DNA of 64,000 nucleotides, from contig NZ_BIFS01000001.1 in assembly GCF_003967555.1 (NCBI RefSeq), positions 3,906,001-3,970,000 on the forward strand. Reading direction: 5' to 3'. Below are positions 1 to 8,106 of the stretch, in pieces. The position numbers were made by a program, and so were the translations under genes. Numbering within the stretch: position 1 is the first letter of the stretch; each line of letters opens with the position of its first letter. This DNA is from Dictyobacter kobayashii (GTDB lineage Bacteria; Chloroflexota; Ktedonobacteria; Ktedonobacterales; Ktedonobacteraceae). Under the pieces are notes generated by a model. The model had not been told where the DNA came from and searched no databases. It saw only the letters and a program-made list of their open reading frames with translations.

Positions 1-2086
1 ACGGCCTATGCCGCGCAATTTGGTGGCTGGATGCAGCGTTATAATAAGCTGCCCGGCAAGCCGGGTCTCTGGTTAAGTCTGCTCATAATTCCATTTCTGG
101 CTCGGCTGTATGGCAGCATAAAGAGCAGGCTGACCCCGCTGTCGCTTCCACATTTCAAGCGCTGGTTGGTTGCCCTCCCGGCACAGCTATTATATGTGAT
201 AAAGAACATCCCAACCTATCTACCCCTGAGTTTCAGGCCGCCAATCTGGACATGGCGTTTTGTCCTGCTCTTTCTGGCGCTCGCCATTGGCCTCACTGGA
301 GGCAGCATCTATGCTCTGCTCGGACTACATACCTCGGTACATATGATGCTACTGTGCCTGTGTATAGTGCTCCTGGGCCTTGTTATTCTGGCGCGCACTA
401 ATAAAATGATCCGCAATGCTCTGACCCGCAATATATTGACTGCCTTGATTATTGCCTTATTAGCCGTCTGCCTGGCTCTTCCTGCCTTCAGACGTACAGT
501 CGGTATTAAACTCGATCCGTTTCGGCCAGGTAGTAGGCGCGGCCATCTTTCTATTGATTGGTGTCACACTCTGGCGCAACGATAAATACGCTATCTGGGC
601 CAGCCACCTGGCGCTTGGGTTGATCGCGCTGGTGTACGCCTGTCTCGCGTATAGTCACGGTGGAGACGCACTGGGGGCTCTCTTTGTAGGGGCCTCAGCT
701 ATGGCACTGCAATTTATCAATGGCCTGCTGGTTGTATGTTTATTTGGATGTGCCCTCTGCTCTTTTATGCGGGTGGGGAGAGCCTATGCCTGGTTGGATC
801 GCGTAATGATCTTCATTGTTGCTATCGCGGCAGCAGCATTGCAACTCCACCTGGGTAGCCTTGATGAACTGGCTCAGACGCCGCTGGCCGCCATCATGTA
901 CTGGATAGGGAAGCCTGGGGGAAATCAAGACCTGGTATTCAATGTCTTGTTGGGCTGGGGACCACTATTCATCGCGCTATTATGGATCTTTCTCGTTTCT
1001 AGTTCTACGCGCCTGGGACGCCTTTCCCTGGTTGTGCTCTCCTTACCTGCTATGCTCTTGCAAAACACATTAGGAAGCACCCAGACGGCATCTCCTGTAC
1101 CGATCTTATCAAGCCTGTTTGCGACCCCTTTTGTCTCTTTGCTCAATGTCAACCAGCTGGTGGTTTATGGGCTACTGGTTTTAGGCTTGATCCAATTCCT
1201 GCGAACGCGCCGTTTTTTCACACAGCTGGAACGCATCAGCATCTACCTGGTTGCCCTGATGGCCGCCCTGTTACAGATTGCGATCTGGTCCCATGCCCCC
1301 TCCGCATTAGCCGCAGATCCGCATGTCTTACCCGGCTGGATGGTGTCGCAGCAGGTTGGGATGGAGATCGTAGTAGGGAATCAGGTGGGGGCCGTACTTT
1401 TCCTCTGGTTTATCATTGGCATCGGCGGTGCCATACTGGGGCGTGTAATCTGGCGCAGTGTCAAACAGGCCAGGCAGGAGAATAATATAGATCGGTGGAA
1501 GCTGCAGAGCTGGAACTGGGCATTGATTGCCATGCGCCTGGAGCACCTGATGATCTGGATCACTACCTTGATGCTGGTACTGGCCCTCCCCTTTTTCGGG
1601 GCTACCTCTGCTCCGCTCTCATTTGTTCTGGGTGGCAGCATACTGGCCGTGGATATCAATCAACTGGTCTGGTGGTTCCTGTTGTTTCTGCTCGTGGTTG
1701 GACTGTTTCGTCTGGTGCGCCCATTTAGTGGCTGGGATCGCTGGCATATGCTCTGTAACATCCTGACGATGGCGCTACTCTTCTTCGGCCATAGTAGAGG
1801 GGGTGGAATGGACCAGCACGTCAGTATCATCGCCTGGTTTACCGCGCCACATATCATCCTGCCCTTCTATGTGGCAACCGCCGGGCTGGTTATGATTGCC
1901 CTGGGAACCCTGCTCTGGCTCAAGCGAGCATTTCTGCCCACCGAACAGACCATTCTCTGGCTCTGCTTTGGGCTGGCACTACTCTGCACCTTCCTGCAGC
2001 TAATCAGTCCGCTCTTCTTACTCGCCGCCTGCATCTTCCTGTTTCAGGGTATCCTGTTCGTCATGCGCGTAGAGCGTGTCCACTAA
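1..2086 (+). CDS. Large polytopic membrane protein, 5' end outside window, one frameshift
   Basis: The reading frame is open from the first base, so the true start lies upstream. The product is almost entirely hydrophobic helices, at least a dozen membrane segments separated by short basic loops, with no enzyme motif that I recognise. Frame 1 carries the first part to about position 500. The reading then continues in frame 2 as a smooth membrane segment (VVGAAIFLLIGVTLW) upstream of the ATG at 554. The two pieces overlap and read as one protein, so a one-base length change near 500-530 is inferred. A hairpin terminator follows at 2092. Function is unknown; an integral membrane protein of unknown role is the safest call. 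Confidence 0.6.
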
Positions 2087-2091
2087 ATCAT

Positions 2092-2143
2092 CAACAGGCA
2101 GGTAACCAGTATAGAATGTTTCTATGGTGCTACCTGCCTGTTG
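2092..2143. terminator. Bidirectional hairpin terminator between convergent genes
   Basis: Perfect 13-bp arms, CAACAGGCAGGTA (2092-2104) and TACCTGCCTGTTG (2131-2143), enclose a second smaller hairpin. TTTAATC follows on the plus strand. It sits between the ends of the convergent membrane-protein and DinB-like genes. Confidence 0.7.
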
Positions 2144-2161
2144 TTTAATCAGGCTGCAGTA

Positions 2162-2875
2162 CTACACAATTTGATCGAGTGGGAGTGCAACCAGGTCTGA
2201 GTCAGTCCGTGCGAATTCCCTGGTTGCGGGATAGAGTGCGAATGCTTGCTGCAAGGTTGGGACCACCTTCTCCAATTGCGTGTGGGTAGCGTAAAAGCAG
2301 GCCAGATTATACAGCATATAGCCTTTCAAGGTTTCAGGCACTTCAGCATCCACGACTCTACTGGTCCAAATTTCATATATTTCCTGAGCTCGTTCAAGCT
2401 CATGACGCTCGCTCAGGTAGTATGACAGATGAATCTGTGTATGTTCGTAGCAATTGCCCATGAATGAAGTATAGAGCGGCTCTCCACCATGTACCCAGTC
2501 GAAGCGATTAAAGGCTGTTAGATCTTCTTCTGTCAACTGCCCGGCAATCGTGATGAGGTTTATATAAACTTGATCAGATTCGGAAAGGATCTCTGACCAG
2601 CTCCGATAGCGATTCTCTTCGAAGACAACAGGGTTTATTTGCTCAAAGTTTAAGGACTCGGGCTGTGGCTCCTGACACAAGAGGGCCTGCAACTTGAGTA
2701 CGAGGCGCTGCCGCCAGAAAGTCAGGTGGGCCACATGGTCTTTGGCAGACCAGTAGTCCGGTTCGCCGATATTATTCAGTTCGGCAGCAGGCAACGCCTG
2801 AAAAAAGGCATTCTGGCTGCTCTGAGCCTGGCGTAAGAGCTCAAGCAACAGGGGCTTAAAAGTAGGTTGGGTCAT
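2162..2875 (-). CDS. DinB-like four-helix protein with C-terminal TPR-like region
   Basis: The product is 237 aa. The N-terminal 160 residues look like the DinB/YfiT-type metal-binding four-helix bundle. There is an early helix with the WSAKDHVAHLTFW pattern and a later CYEHTQIHLSYY helix, which give the spaced histidines typical of the fold. The last 70 residues (YMLYNLACFYATHTQLEKV...LQQAFALYP) resemble a TPR or SEL1-like helical pair, an unusual addition for this family. AAGGA lies about 10 nt before the ATG. DinB-like proteins are often thiol-dependent transferases or stress proteins; the substrate here cannot be inferred. It stands alone, convergent with the upstream membrane gene. Confidence 0.6.
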   Translation of the reverse strand: MTQPTFKPLLLELLRQAQSSQNAFFQALPAAELNNIGEPDYWSAKDHVAHLTFWRQRLVLKLQALLCQEPQPESLNFEQINPVVFEENRYRSWSEILSESDQVYINLITIAGQLTEEDLTAFNRFDWVHGGEPLYTSFMGNCYEHTQIHLSYYLSERHELERAQEIYEIWTSRVVDAEVPETLKGYMLYNLACFYATHTQLEKVVPTLQQAFALYPATREFARTDSDLVALPLDQIV

Positions 2876-3254
2876 GCATGTTATTCCTTACTTCTTTTTT
2901 GAAACAGTGAAAAACAGAGAGCACACGCAGCTCTGTAAAAAGGCATGGAGATTGTACAGATGGAGGCAATGCACTTGAGAGAAATGAAGGCGACGAGCGT
3001 CTGTTGACCAGCAGGCCTTACCTTAGAAACACTGTATCAGAAGCGTGGAACTTGCTATATGTCTAAAGATCAATCCATATACAGCTATTAGTGAATCAGC
3101 AGCAGCAGCCTCTAACGAATGAAGTGCAGAGCCTCATTGCAGAAATGATCATATTGTTCATAACTTGCACCTCCTTTCAACTTTGAAAAACGCGATTTAA
3201 CAGCTTAAGTATACCAGAGTATTGTAGTGCCTTACAAGGCAGAAGCTGGTTGCG

Positions 3255-3375
3255 CAGGGCTTTTGATTGCTCCTCTTTAGCGCCTGCGGCGCCGGGTGTG
3301 GAGGGTGTGGTAGGCGGCTGCGGCCACCCTCCACACCCGAAAGAATGTCCATCGTCTCGCTTGCTCATGATTCCC
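3255..3375 (+). repeat. Dispersed palindromic repeat, family A copy 1
   Basis: Contains the module GCGCCTGCGGCGCC followed by a hairpin with 14-bp perfect arms (3294-3307 and 3325-3338) and the conserved tail GAAAGAATGTCCATC...CGCTTGCTC. The rest of the gap 2876-3386 shows no gene; the short open frames there are the repeat itself. Other copies lie near 3836, 5994, 38850, 53720 and 62447. Confidence 0.8.
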
Positions 3376-3386
3376 CGGTAATTTTA

Positions 3387-3635
3387 TCAGGAGCGTTTTT
3401 TCTGAATAAGGTATTGATTCTCGATTAGATTGGCTTGTAACAATGTATTTCCCGTCGTACGGCTCCAGACCTTGATATCCAGGGGGGCGGCCGGATCATT
3501 CGCAATAACAAGCAGAACCTGGCCGGGGGCCAGATCGACGAGGGCATCCGCGATATTTTCCAGCAGGCGACTGCAGCCTTCTGTCCCCAGGTCAAGTATC
3601 TTATCCGGCCTTATCGTTGTGTTTGAACCTTCCAT
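3387..3635 (-). CDS. TusA/SirA-family small sulfur-carrier-like protein, altered active-site motif
   Basis: An 82-aa protein with the TusA/SirA layout: an N-terminal strand (ILDLGTEGC), a helix (LLENIADALVDLAPGQ), a strand (VLLVIANDP), then LDIKVWSRTTGNTLL, matching the usual 'D.P.W....G..L' ending. Family members carry a CPxP motif whose Cys relays persulfide sulfur. Here the Cys remains, but the proline positions are Ser-Arg-Leu (GCSRLL). Sulfur transfer is therefore uncertain; such CPxP-less relatives exist in several operons. AAAGG lies 9 nt before the ATG. No sulfur-metabolism neighbour is present. Confidence 0.7.
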   Translation of the reverse strand: MEGSNTTIRPDKILDLGTEGCSRLLENIADALVDLAPGQVLLVIANDPAAPLDIKVWSRTTGNTLLQANLIENQYLIQKKRS

Positions 3636-3835
3636 GTTTAGAAGCCTTTCGCGAGAAATTATGTAGGGCTGGTATCTTCAGAATATAGTTCACATCTCGA
3701 TACACATTGTGATCGTGACGCCAGGGGGACACGATCAGGTTTTTTTTATTGTAACATATGATAGAGGTTAACTGGGTGTTTATTTATGACAATGTTGATC
3801 AAGTTTCTATGGAAGAAATGGGTATCCTTATTGGC

Positions 3836-3992
3836 TGCAGAGCTTTTTCATGGTCGCCCAGAGATCACGAGCAAGCGATAAACTGTACATTTTTTCAGGT
3901 ATAGAGTGGGCGGCCGCGGCCGCCCACTCTACACACTCCACACTCCCAACCCGGCGCCGCAGGCGCCCAAGAGGAAAATGAAAAAGCCCTGA
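3836..3992 (-). repeat. Dispersed palindromic repeat, family A copy 2 (reverse orientation)
   Basis: Contains a perfect 28-nt palindrome at 3903-3930 (AGAGTGGGCGGCCG plus its complement). It then carries CACACTCCACACTCCC and the GGCGCC-gca-GGCGCC module, in the opposite orientation to copy 1. The outer ends, AGCTTTTTCATG and GAAAAAGCCCTG, resemble those of the other copies. The rest of 3636-4132 shows no gene. Confidence 0.8.
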
Positions 3993-4132
3993 CCTGGCTG
4001 GCAAGAAACTTGACAAAAGAGGACGGCTGTAGCTACACTTAAGGTAAGTACTGTTCAATAGAAGTTACAATTCATATCTTCTGTCCCTGGCTGTACTCGT
4101 TAATAGCGTGTCACATAAGGAGTGAGTTCACT

Positions 4133-4276
4133 TTGCAACAAACGCAGCATGGTTCTATTTCTATGATGGATGCAATGCGTTTCTGGATGTCTATGCCTCA
4201 GATGATGATGGCTATGGCATGCAGCAGAGTGTCATTTACCTCCCACTATCCACATGCTGGGTATCAGCGATGGTGA
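4133..4276 (+). CDS. Candidate small Met-rich protein (47 aa, TTG start)
   Basis: A short frame reads from TTG at 4133, preceded by AAGGAG (4117-4122) with a 10-nt spacer, to TGA at 4274. It is followed directly by a strong intrinsic terminator. The product contains about ten methionines, including MSMPQMMMAMA, then a His/Tyr/Trp-containing tail (HYPHAGYQRW). The Met/His content could suggest metal binding, but that is only a guess. The well-placed ribosome site and the terminator support a real transcription unit. No family is recognised, and a structured small RNA is an alternative. Confidence 0.4.
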   Translation: MQQTQHGSISMMDAMRFWMSMPQMMMAMACSRVSFTSHYPHAGYQRW

Positions 4277-4298
4277 TTGCTACAGAAGTGTAGATATT

Positions 4299-4344
4299 AA
4301 AGAGGAGCGTAGATGACACCATCTACGCTCCTCTTTCTTTTTGA
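4299..4344 (+). terminator. Intrinsic terminator
   Basis: A 17-bp perfect stem (4299-4315 with 4320-4336; AAAGAGGAGCGTAGATG / CATCTACGCTCCTCTTT) has a 4-nt loop and is followed by CTTTTTGAGTTTTTT. It ends the small Met-rich transcription unit before metG. Confidence 0.85.
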
Positions 4345-4395
4345 GTTTTTTGCTTGCGGGCAATGAGGCATAGTATTTGTGATGAGGGTTGCATT

Positions 4396-5993
4396 ATGAC
4401 ACAACAACACCTAGAAGAAAGCGCGGAGAATAGTAGTCCAGAAAGCTACTATATTACGACAGCTATCGATTATCCCAATGGCGCTCCCCATATCGGCCAT
4501 GCATTGGAGAAGGTCGCGGCTGATGTCGTGGCGCGTTATCATCGATTGCGTGGGCATGATACTTTTTTTAGCATGGGCATTGATGAAAATAGCCTGCATG
4601 TATTATTAAAAGCCAATGAGCAGGGGGTAGAGCCGCACCTGTGGGTTAACATGCTGGATGAAACATTCCGGCGCGCCTGGAAGGCATTGGACATCTCTTA
4701 TGATTATTGGATTCGCACGACCGAAGAACGCCACCTGCGAGCCTCGCAGGAGATGTTCCGACGCGCAGTCGCCAAAGGGGATATCTATAAAGACACCTAT
4801 TCCGGCTGGTACTGTCCAAATTGTAATACTTTTTACACGACCGAAGAATTAGTCGGGGGTCGTTGTCCCAACCACCCTTCGTTGTCGCCTGAATGGCTTC
4901 ATGAAGACAACTACTTTTTTGCATTGTCCAGATACGGCGAGCGTTTACTGGCCCACATTGAGGCCAATCCAGAATTTATTGTACCGGCATCGCGTAAAGC
5001 AGAGATAGTCTCCTTGATTCACCAGGGGCTGCGTGACTTCTCGGTATCCCGCCTGGTCCGCCCTGGCATTGAAGGCTGGGGTATTCCAGTTCCCGATGAT
5101 CCTAAACATGTTATCTATGTCTGGTTTGATGCACTCACCAATTATCTAACGGCCGTAGGTTTTCCTGATGAGGAGCAGAAATTTCAGCATTACTGGCCCG
5201 CAGATGCGCATGTAATCGGCAAAGATATCACCCGTTTTCATTGTCTCTACTGGCCCGCCATGCTGCTTTCAGCAGATTTGCCGCTGCCCAAGCAGATTCC
5301 CGTGCATGGTTTCCTCTCAATTGAAAACCAGCGCATCTCCAAGACCCTGGGCAACGTAATCGATCCTGTTGAGCTTGTTGAGAAGATTGGTGTCGATGCT
5401 GTACGTTACTATCTGGCGCGCAACCTCTCGTTTGCCTCGGATGGGGACTTTTCGCGCGCTGGCTTACTGCGTTTCTATAATGATGAACTGGGGAATGACC
5501 TGGGAAACCTGCTGAACCGCGTCGTCTCGATGATTAAACGCTATCGTCAGGGCAACATTCCCAGCGCTGGCGAAGCCGGTATCCCTGAAGTAGAACTGCA
5601 AAATATGGTTATCGCGACACGCCAGAAGGCTCAGGCAGCGATCGAGAACTGGGAAATTGGTCAAGGGCTGAATACCATCTGGAGTTTAGTGCGCCGCGTT
5701 AACCAGTATATTGAGCATAGCGAGCCCTGGAAGCTAGCTAAACAGGCTGGCGAAGAGCAGCACCTGGATACTGTTTTATACTCAGCCGCTGAAGCGACGC
5801 GCATCCTGGCCATCTTGCTGGCTTCATATATACCCGGGTCAAGTCACCGTATCTATGAGCAACTAGGATTGCCGCCTTTTCAAGCCGGTGCGTGGGAACA
5901 TGACACAGACTGGGGGAGCGTATCTCTCAGCCAGGTCGTCCCTGCCCCCTGCTCTTCCCACGCCTTGATCCTGATGTAGCGTCAGCGCTATAG
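4396..5993 (+). CDS. metG: Methionyl-tRNA synthetase, frameshifted near the C-terminus
   Basis: Charges tRNA-Met with methionine in the cytoplasm; class I aminoacyl-tRNA synthetase. The HIGH motif appears as PHIGHAL near residue 34. The zinc-binding insertion follows as CPNCNTF...GGRCPNHP, and the KMSKS loop appears as QRISKTLGN. An anticodon-binding helical domain ends the protein. The start at 4396 is chosen because GAGGG sits 8 nt upstream; an earlier in-frame ATG lacks a site. In the base frame the protein ends at 5979 with a non-homologous tail. Adding one C to the C5 run at 5945-5949 gives VPAPLLFPRLDPD and a stop at 5991-5993, the expected MetG ending (about 532 aa). It lacks the C-terminal tRNA-binding domain found in longer MetG forms. 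Confidence 0.93.
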
Positions 5994-6640
5994 GCTCTAA
6001 CCTTCTTTCAGGTGTGGAAAGTGTGGTGGGCGGCTGCAGCCTCCTCCCACCTGTAAAGATAGAGATGACCGGCAAGCACTAATAGGCCCATTTTTTGAGG
6101 TGAGGAGAGAGTGTGGTGGGCGGCCGCACAATGCCGTTGCGAGAAAAAGAATTTGAGCTCAAACATGGGATGGGAGCTTGCTCCCCCTTTTCCCTTCCTG
6201 TACGAAAAAGCGACAAGAAAGACGATGTCATAGGTTCGGGCCTCAGCGCCCGATTGCCCCACCGGTAGAGGGGCCCGGTCTCCTCGCCGCTCGGTCTCTT
6301 GCCACCGCTACCTTGACCCACGCGGTGCCCAAACGCATGGTCCGTGTTTGGGCACCGCATGAAGGAAGGGCGAATACCATGGGGTGCTTCAGATACCGGG
6401 CCGCCCTACCGGGGCGGCAATCGGGCGCTGAGGCCCGAACCTATGACATCGCTTTTCTTGTTGCCTGGATGCTCAATGAAAGGGAGGGGCTTGTCGTCCG
6501 ATCGCAATCACCATGTTTGAGCTTTTCTGCTCTCAACGGTATTGGGCGGCCGCAGCCGCCCACTTCACACTCTCTCCTCACTCCCAACCTGGCGCCGCAG
6601 GCGCCCAAGAGGAACATTTAAAAGCCCCGAAAGAATATAG
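5994..6640. repeat. Composite foldback element: family A copy 3 containing a nested inverted repeat
   Basis: Outer arms (about 6100-6170 and 6506-6580) share TGAGGAGAGAGTGTG, GTGGGCGGC, CCGTTG and GCTCAAACATGG in inverted order. Inner arms (about 6211-6279 and 6395-6463) are nearly perfect, with GATGTCATAGGTTCGGGC and CTCAGCGCCCGATTGCC. The 6283-6394 loop holds a further hairpin (GCGGTGCCCAAAC, 6322-6334 with 6346-6358). The right end has the GGCGCC-gca-GGCGCC module and AAAAGCCCC of family A. A degenerate partial copy sits at 6000-6055. No convincing gene lies inside. Confidence 0.75.
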
Positions 6641-6650
6641 CGTCATTTTC

Positions 6651-6685
6651 ATGAAACACAATTATATTGTATAATTGTGTTTCAT
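6651..6685. promoter_or_regulatory. 35-nt perfect palindrome, candidate operator
   Basis: Arms of 16 nt (6651-6666 and 6670-6685; core GAAACACAATTATA / TATAATTGTGTTTC) have a TTG centre. It is AT-rich, unlike the GC-rich repeats nearby, and includes a TATAAT-like hexamer. It lies about 105 nt upstream of the small membrane gene at 6791, so it may be a dimeric repressor site for that unit. Confidence 0.4.
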
Positions 6686-6790
6686 TGTATTTCATCCTGT
6701 TTGATAGAAATCCAAATATTACGTCTAAGTGAGTGTGGGTGGAAATATAATAGAACTCGTTCCGGTCATTCTTAGAAGGCAAGGGACATT

Positions 6791-6955
6791 ATGGGTACAT
6801 ATCTAGTGACATTCTTCACTATCCTCTTAGTGCTACTTGGCGCTGTTCTTGTACATCTCTGGTTAGGATTTCATCGATCCCGCAGATATAGACCTTATAC
6901 TAAGTCAGATTTGAAGCCAGGATTGCCCCAATTAGATGACATCATTTTTGAATAA
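6791..6955 (+). CDS. Small single-span membrane protein (54 aa)
   Basis: ATG at 6791 is preceded by AAGGG (6781-6785). The product has one N-terminal transmembrane helix (about residues 4-27, LVTFFTILLVLLGAVLVHLWLG). A basic juxtamembrane stretch (HRSRRYRPY) and a short polar tail ending LDDIIFE follow. The positive charges predict the C-terminus inside the cell. A strong terminator follows the stop. A TATAAT box lies at 6746-6751. No family is recognised; this was too short to stand out by length, but its transcription signals make it a likely gene. Confidence 0.55.
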   Translation: MGTYLVTFFTILLVLLGAVLVHLWLGFHRSRRYRPYTKSDLKPGLPQLDDIIFE

Positions 6956-6969
6956 GCATTATACTATTC

Positions 6970-7027
6970 CATCCTCTCTAAGGCAGGAAGTGTGTTGAAC
7001 CTGTTAGAGAGGATGTTCTGTTTTTTT
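6970..7027 (+). terminator. Intrinsic terminator
   Basis: CATCCTCTCTAA (6970-6981) pairs with TTAGAGAGGATG (7004-7015), with an inner CAGG/CCTG pairing, followed by TTCTGTTTTTTT. It ends the small membrane-protein gene. Confidence 0.85.
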
Positions 7028-7155
7028 GGCATCCACTGGTAGACTAATAGTGTGATACATGAAACGCATTATGTATGATATCTTTTCGTGCCTTGCGCGA
7101 TCATGCAGGTCTAATATAAGCGCTGCCTCACGTGGTGGAAGGGAATGGAGAACGT

Positions 7156-8016
7156 ATGTCATTAGTGAGTATAGCTACAGGTATGTTTGCAATGTCATCT
7201 ATGCACAACCAGCCGGCACAGGTTGGTGTGTTAGCGGAGCAGCATGTGGCACCGCTGCCAACCAGGGCTGATGAAGTGCATCTCTCCCATAGCTTATCAG
7301 TGGTATTGCCAGCTTATAATGAAGAAGCTGTCATTGAGAAAACAATAACGACAGTTGTGGCTGCCTTGAAAAAGTGGACCGATGACTTCGAGATTGTGGT
7401 AGTGAACGATGGAAGCAAAGATCATACACGCGATATTATCGAGCGTTTAATCGGGGATGAGCCGCGTATACGTCTGATGCAGCATTCCGAGAACCGAGGC
7501 TATGGTGCCGCCCTGGTCACCGGTTTTCATACCGTCAGCAAAGATCTGGTCTTTTTTATGGACTCGGATGGGCAATTTGATATCGACGATCTAGAACACT
7601 TTTTTCCCTTGATTGAAAAGTTTGACGCCGTCCTGGGCTATCGCAATCCCCGCCATGATCACTGGATGCGTAAATTAAATGCCTGGGGCTGGAAACAACT
7701 GGTGCGCCTGATCCTGGGCGTGCGGGTACGTGACCTGGACTGTGCTTTTAAGCTCTATCATGCTGAATTCTTTCAGACACTGAATCTGGAGACTCGTGGT
7801 GCCATGATTAATGCAGAGATCATGTATAAGTTTAAGCGCGAGGGCTATACATATGCTCAGGTTGGCGTTAAGCACTTGCCGCGTCAGGAAGGGCAGGCCA
7901 CCGGCGCGAAGCCACAGGTTATTGTTCGTGCCTTACGTGAGCTCTTTGTTTATGCCCGTAAGTGGAGGCGTGAAGAGCAGTTCAACCAGAGCAAGCATAT
8001 GGCTCTGCCCAAGTAA
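7156..8016 (+). CDS. Family 2 glycosyltransferase (dolichyl-phosphate-mannose-synthase-like)
   Basis: A GT-A glycosyltransferase that likely moves a sugar from a nucleotide donor to a lipid carrier at the cytoplasmic face of the membrane. Seen: SVVLPAYNEEAVIEKT at the start of the GT2 fold, EIVVVNDGSKDHT, NRGYGAALVTGF, and the metal-binding DSDGQFD triad. LDCAFKLY follows, and the late QEGQATG loop is typical of DPM1-like enzymes. No C-terminal membrane helices are present, unlike some bacterial relatives. The start at 7156 (ATG, GGAG 5 nt upstream) is preferred over the GTG at 7132. The first 50 residues are a non-conserved extension. The gene is convergent with the kinase at 8107. Confidence 0.85.
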   Translation: MSLVSIATGMFAMSSMHNQPAQVGVLAEQHVAPLPTRADEVHLSHSLSVVLPAYNEEAVIEKTITTVVAALKKWTDDFEIVVVNDGSKDHTRDIIERLIGDEPRIRLMQHSENRGYGAALVTGFHTVSKDLVFFMDSDGQFDIDDLEHFFPLIEKFDAVLGYRNPRHDHWMRKLNAWGWKQLVRLILGVRVRDLDCAFKLYHAEFFQTLNLETRGAMINAEIMYKFKREGYTYAQVGVKHLPRQEGQATGAKPQVIVRALRELFVYARKWRREEQFNQSKHMALPK

Positions 8017-8029
8017 GCAGGCCAGAAAA

Positions 8030-8100
8030 CACCCGGCAACCCGCTTTCCGCTGCCAACAATGATGCTGCAAGTGCTGATGAGAAAACGGGTTGCCGGGTG
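8030..8100. terminator. Convergent-gene hairpin
   Basis: Perfect 14-bp arms CACCCGGCAACCCG (8030-8043) and CGGGTTGCCGGGTG (8087-8100) enclose about 43 nt and sit between two convergent stops. No long T-run follows, so efficiency is uncertain. Confidence 0.6.
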
Positions 8101-8106
8101 TGGGGC

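Noticed and set aside
3177..3368. Short open frame containing APAAPG-like sequence
   Set aside because: It is created by the family A palindrome and has no ribosome site.
6178..6621. 147-codon open frame on the plus strand
   Set aside because: It runs through the nested inverted repeat; its translation mirrors the frame on the other strand and has no family features.
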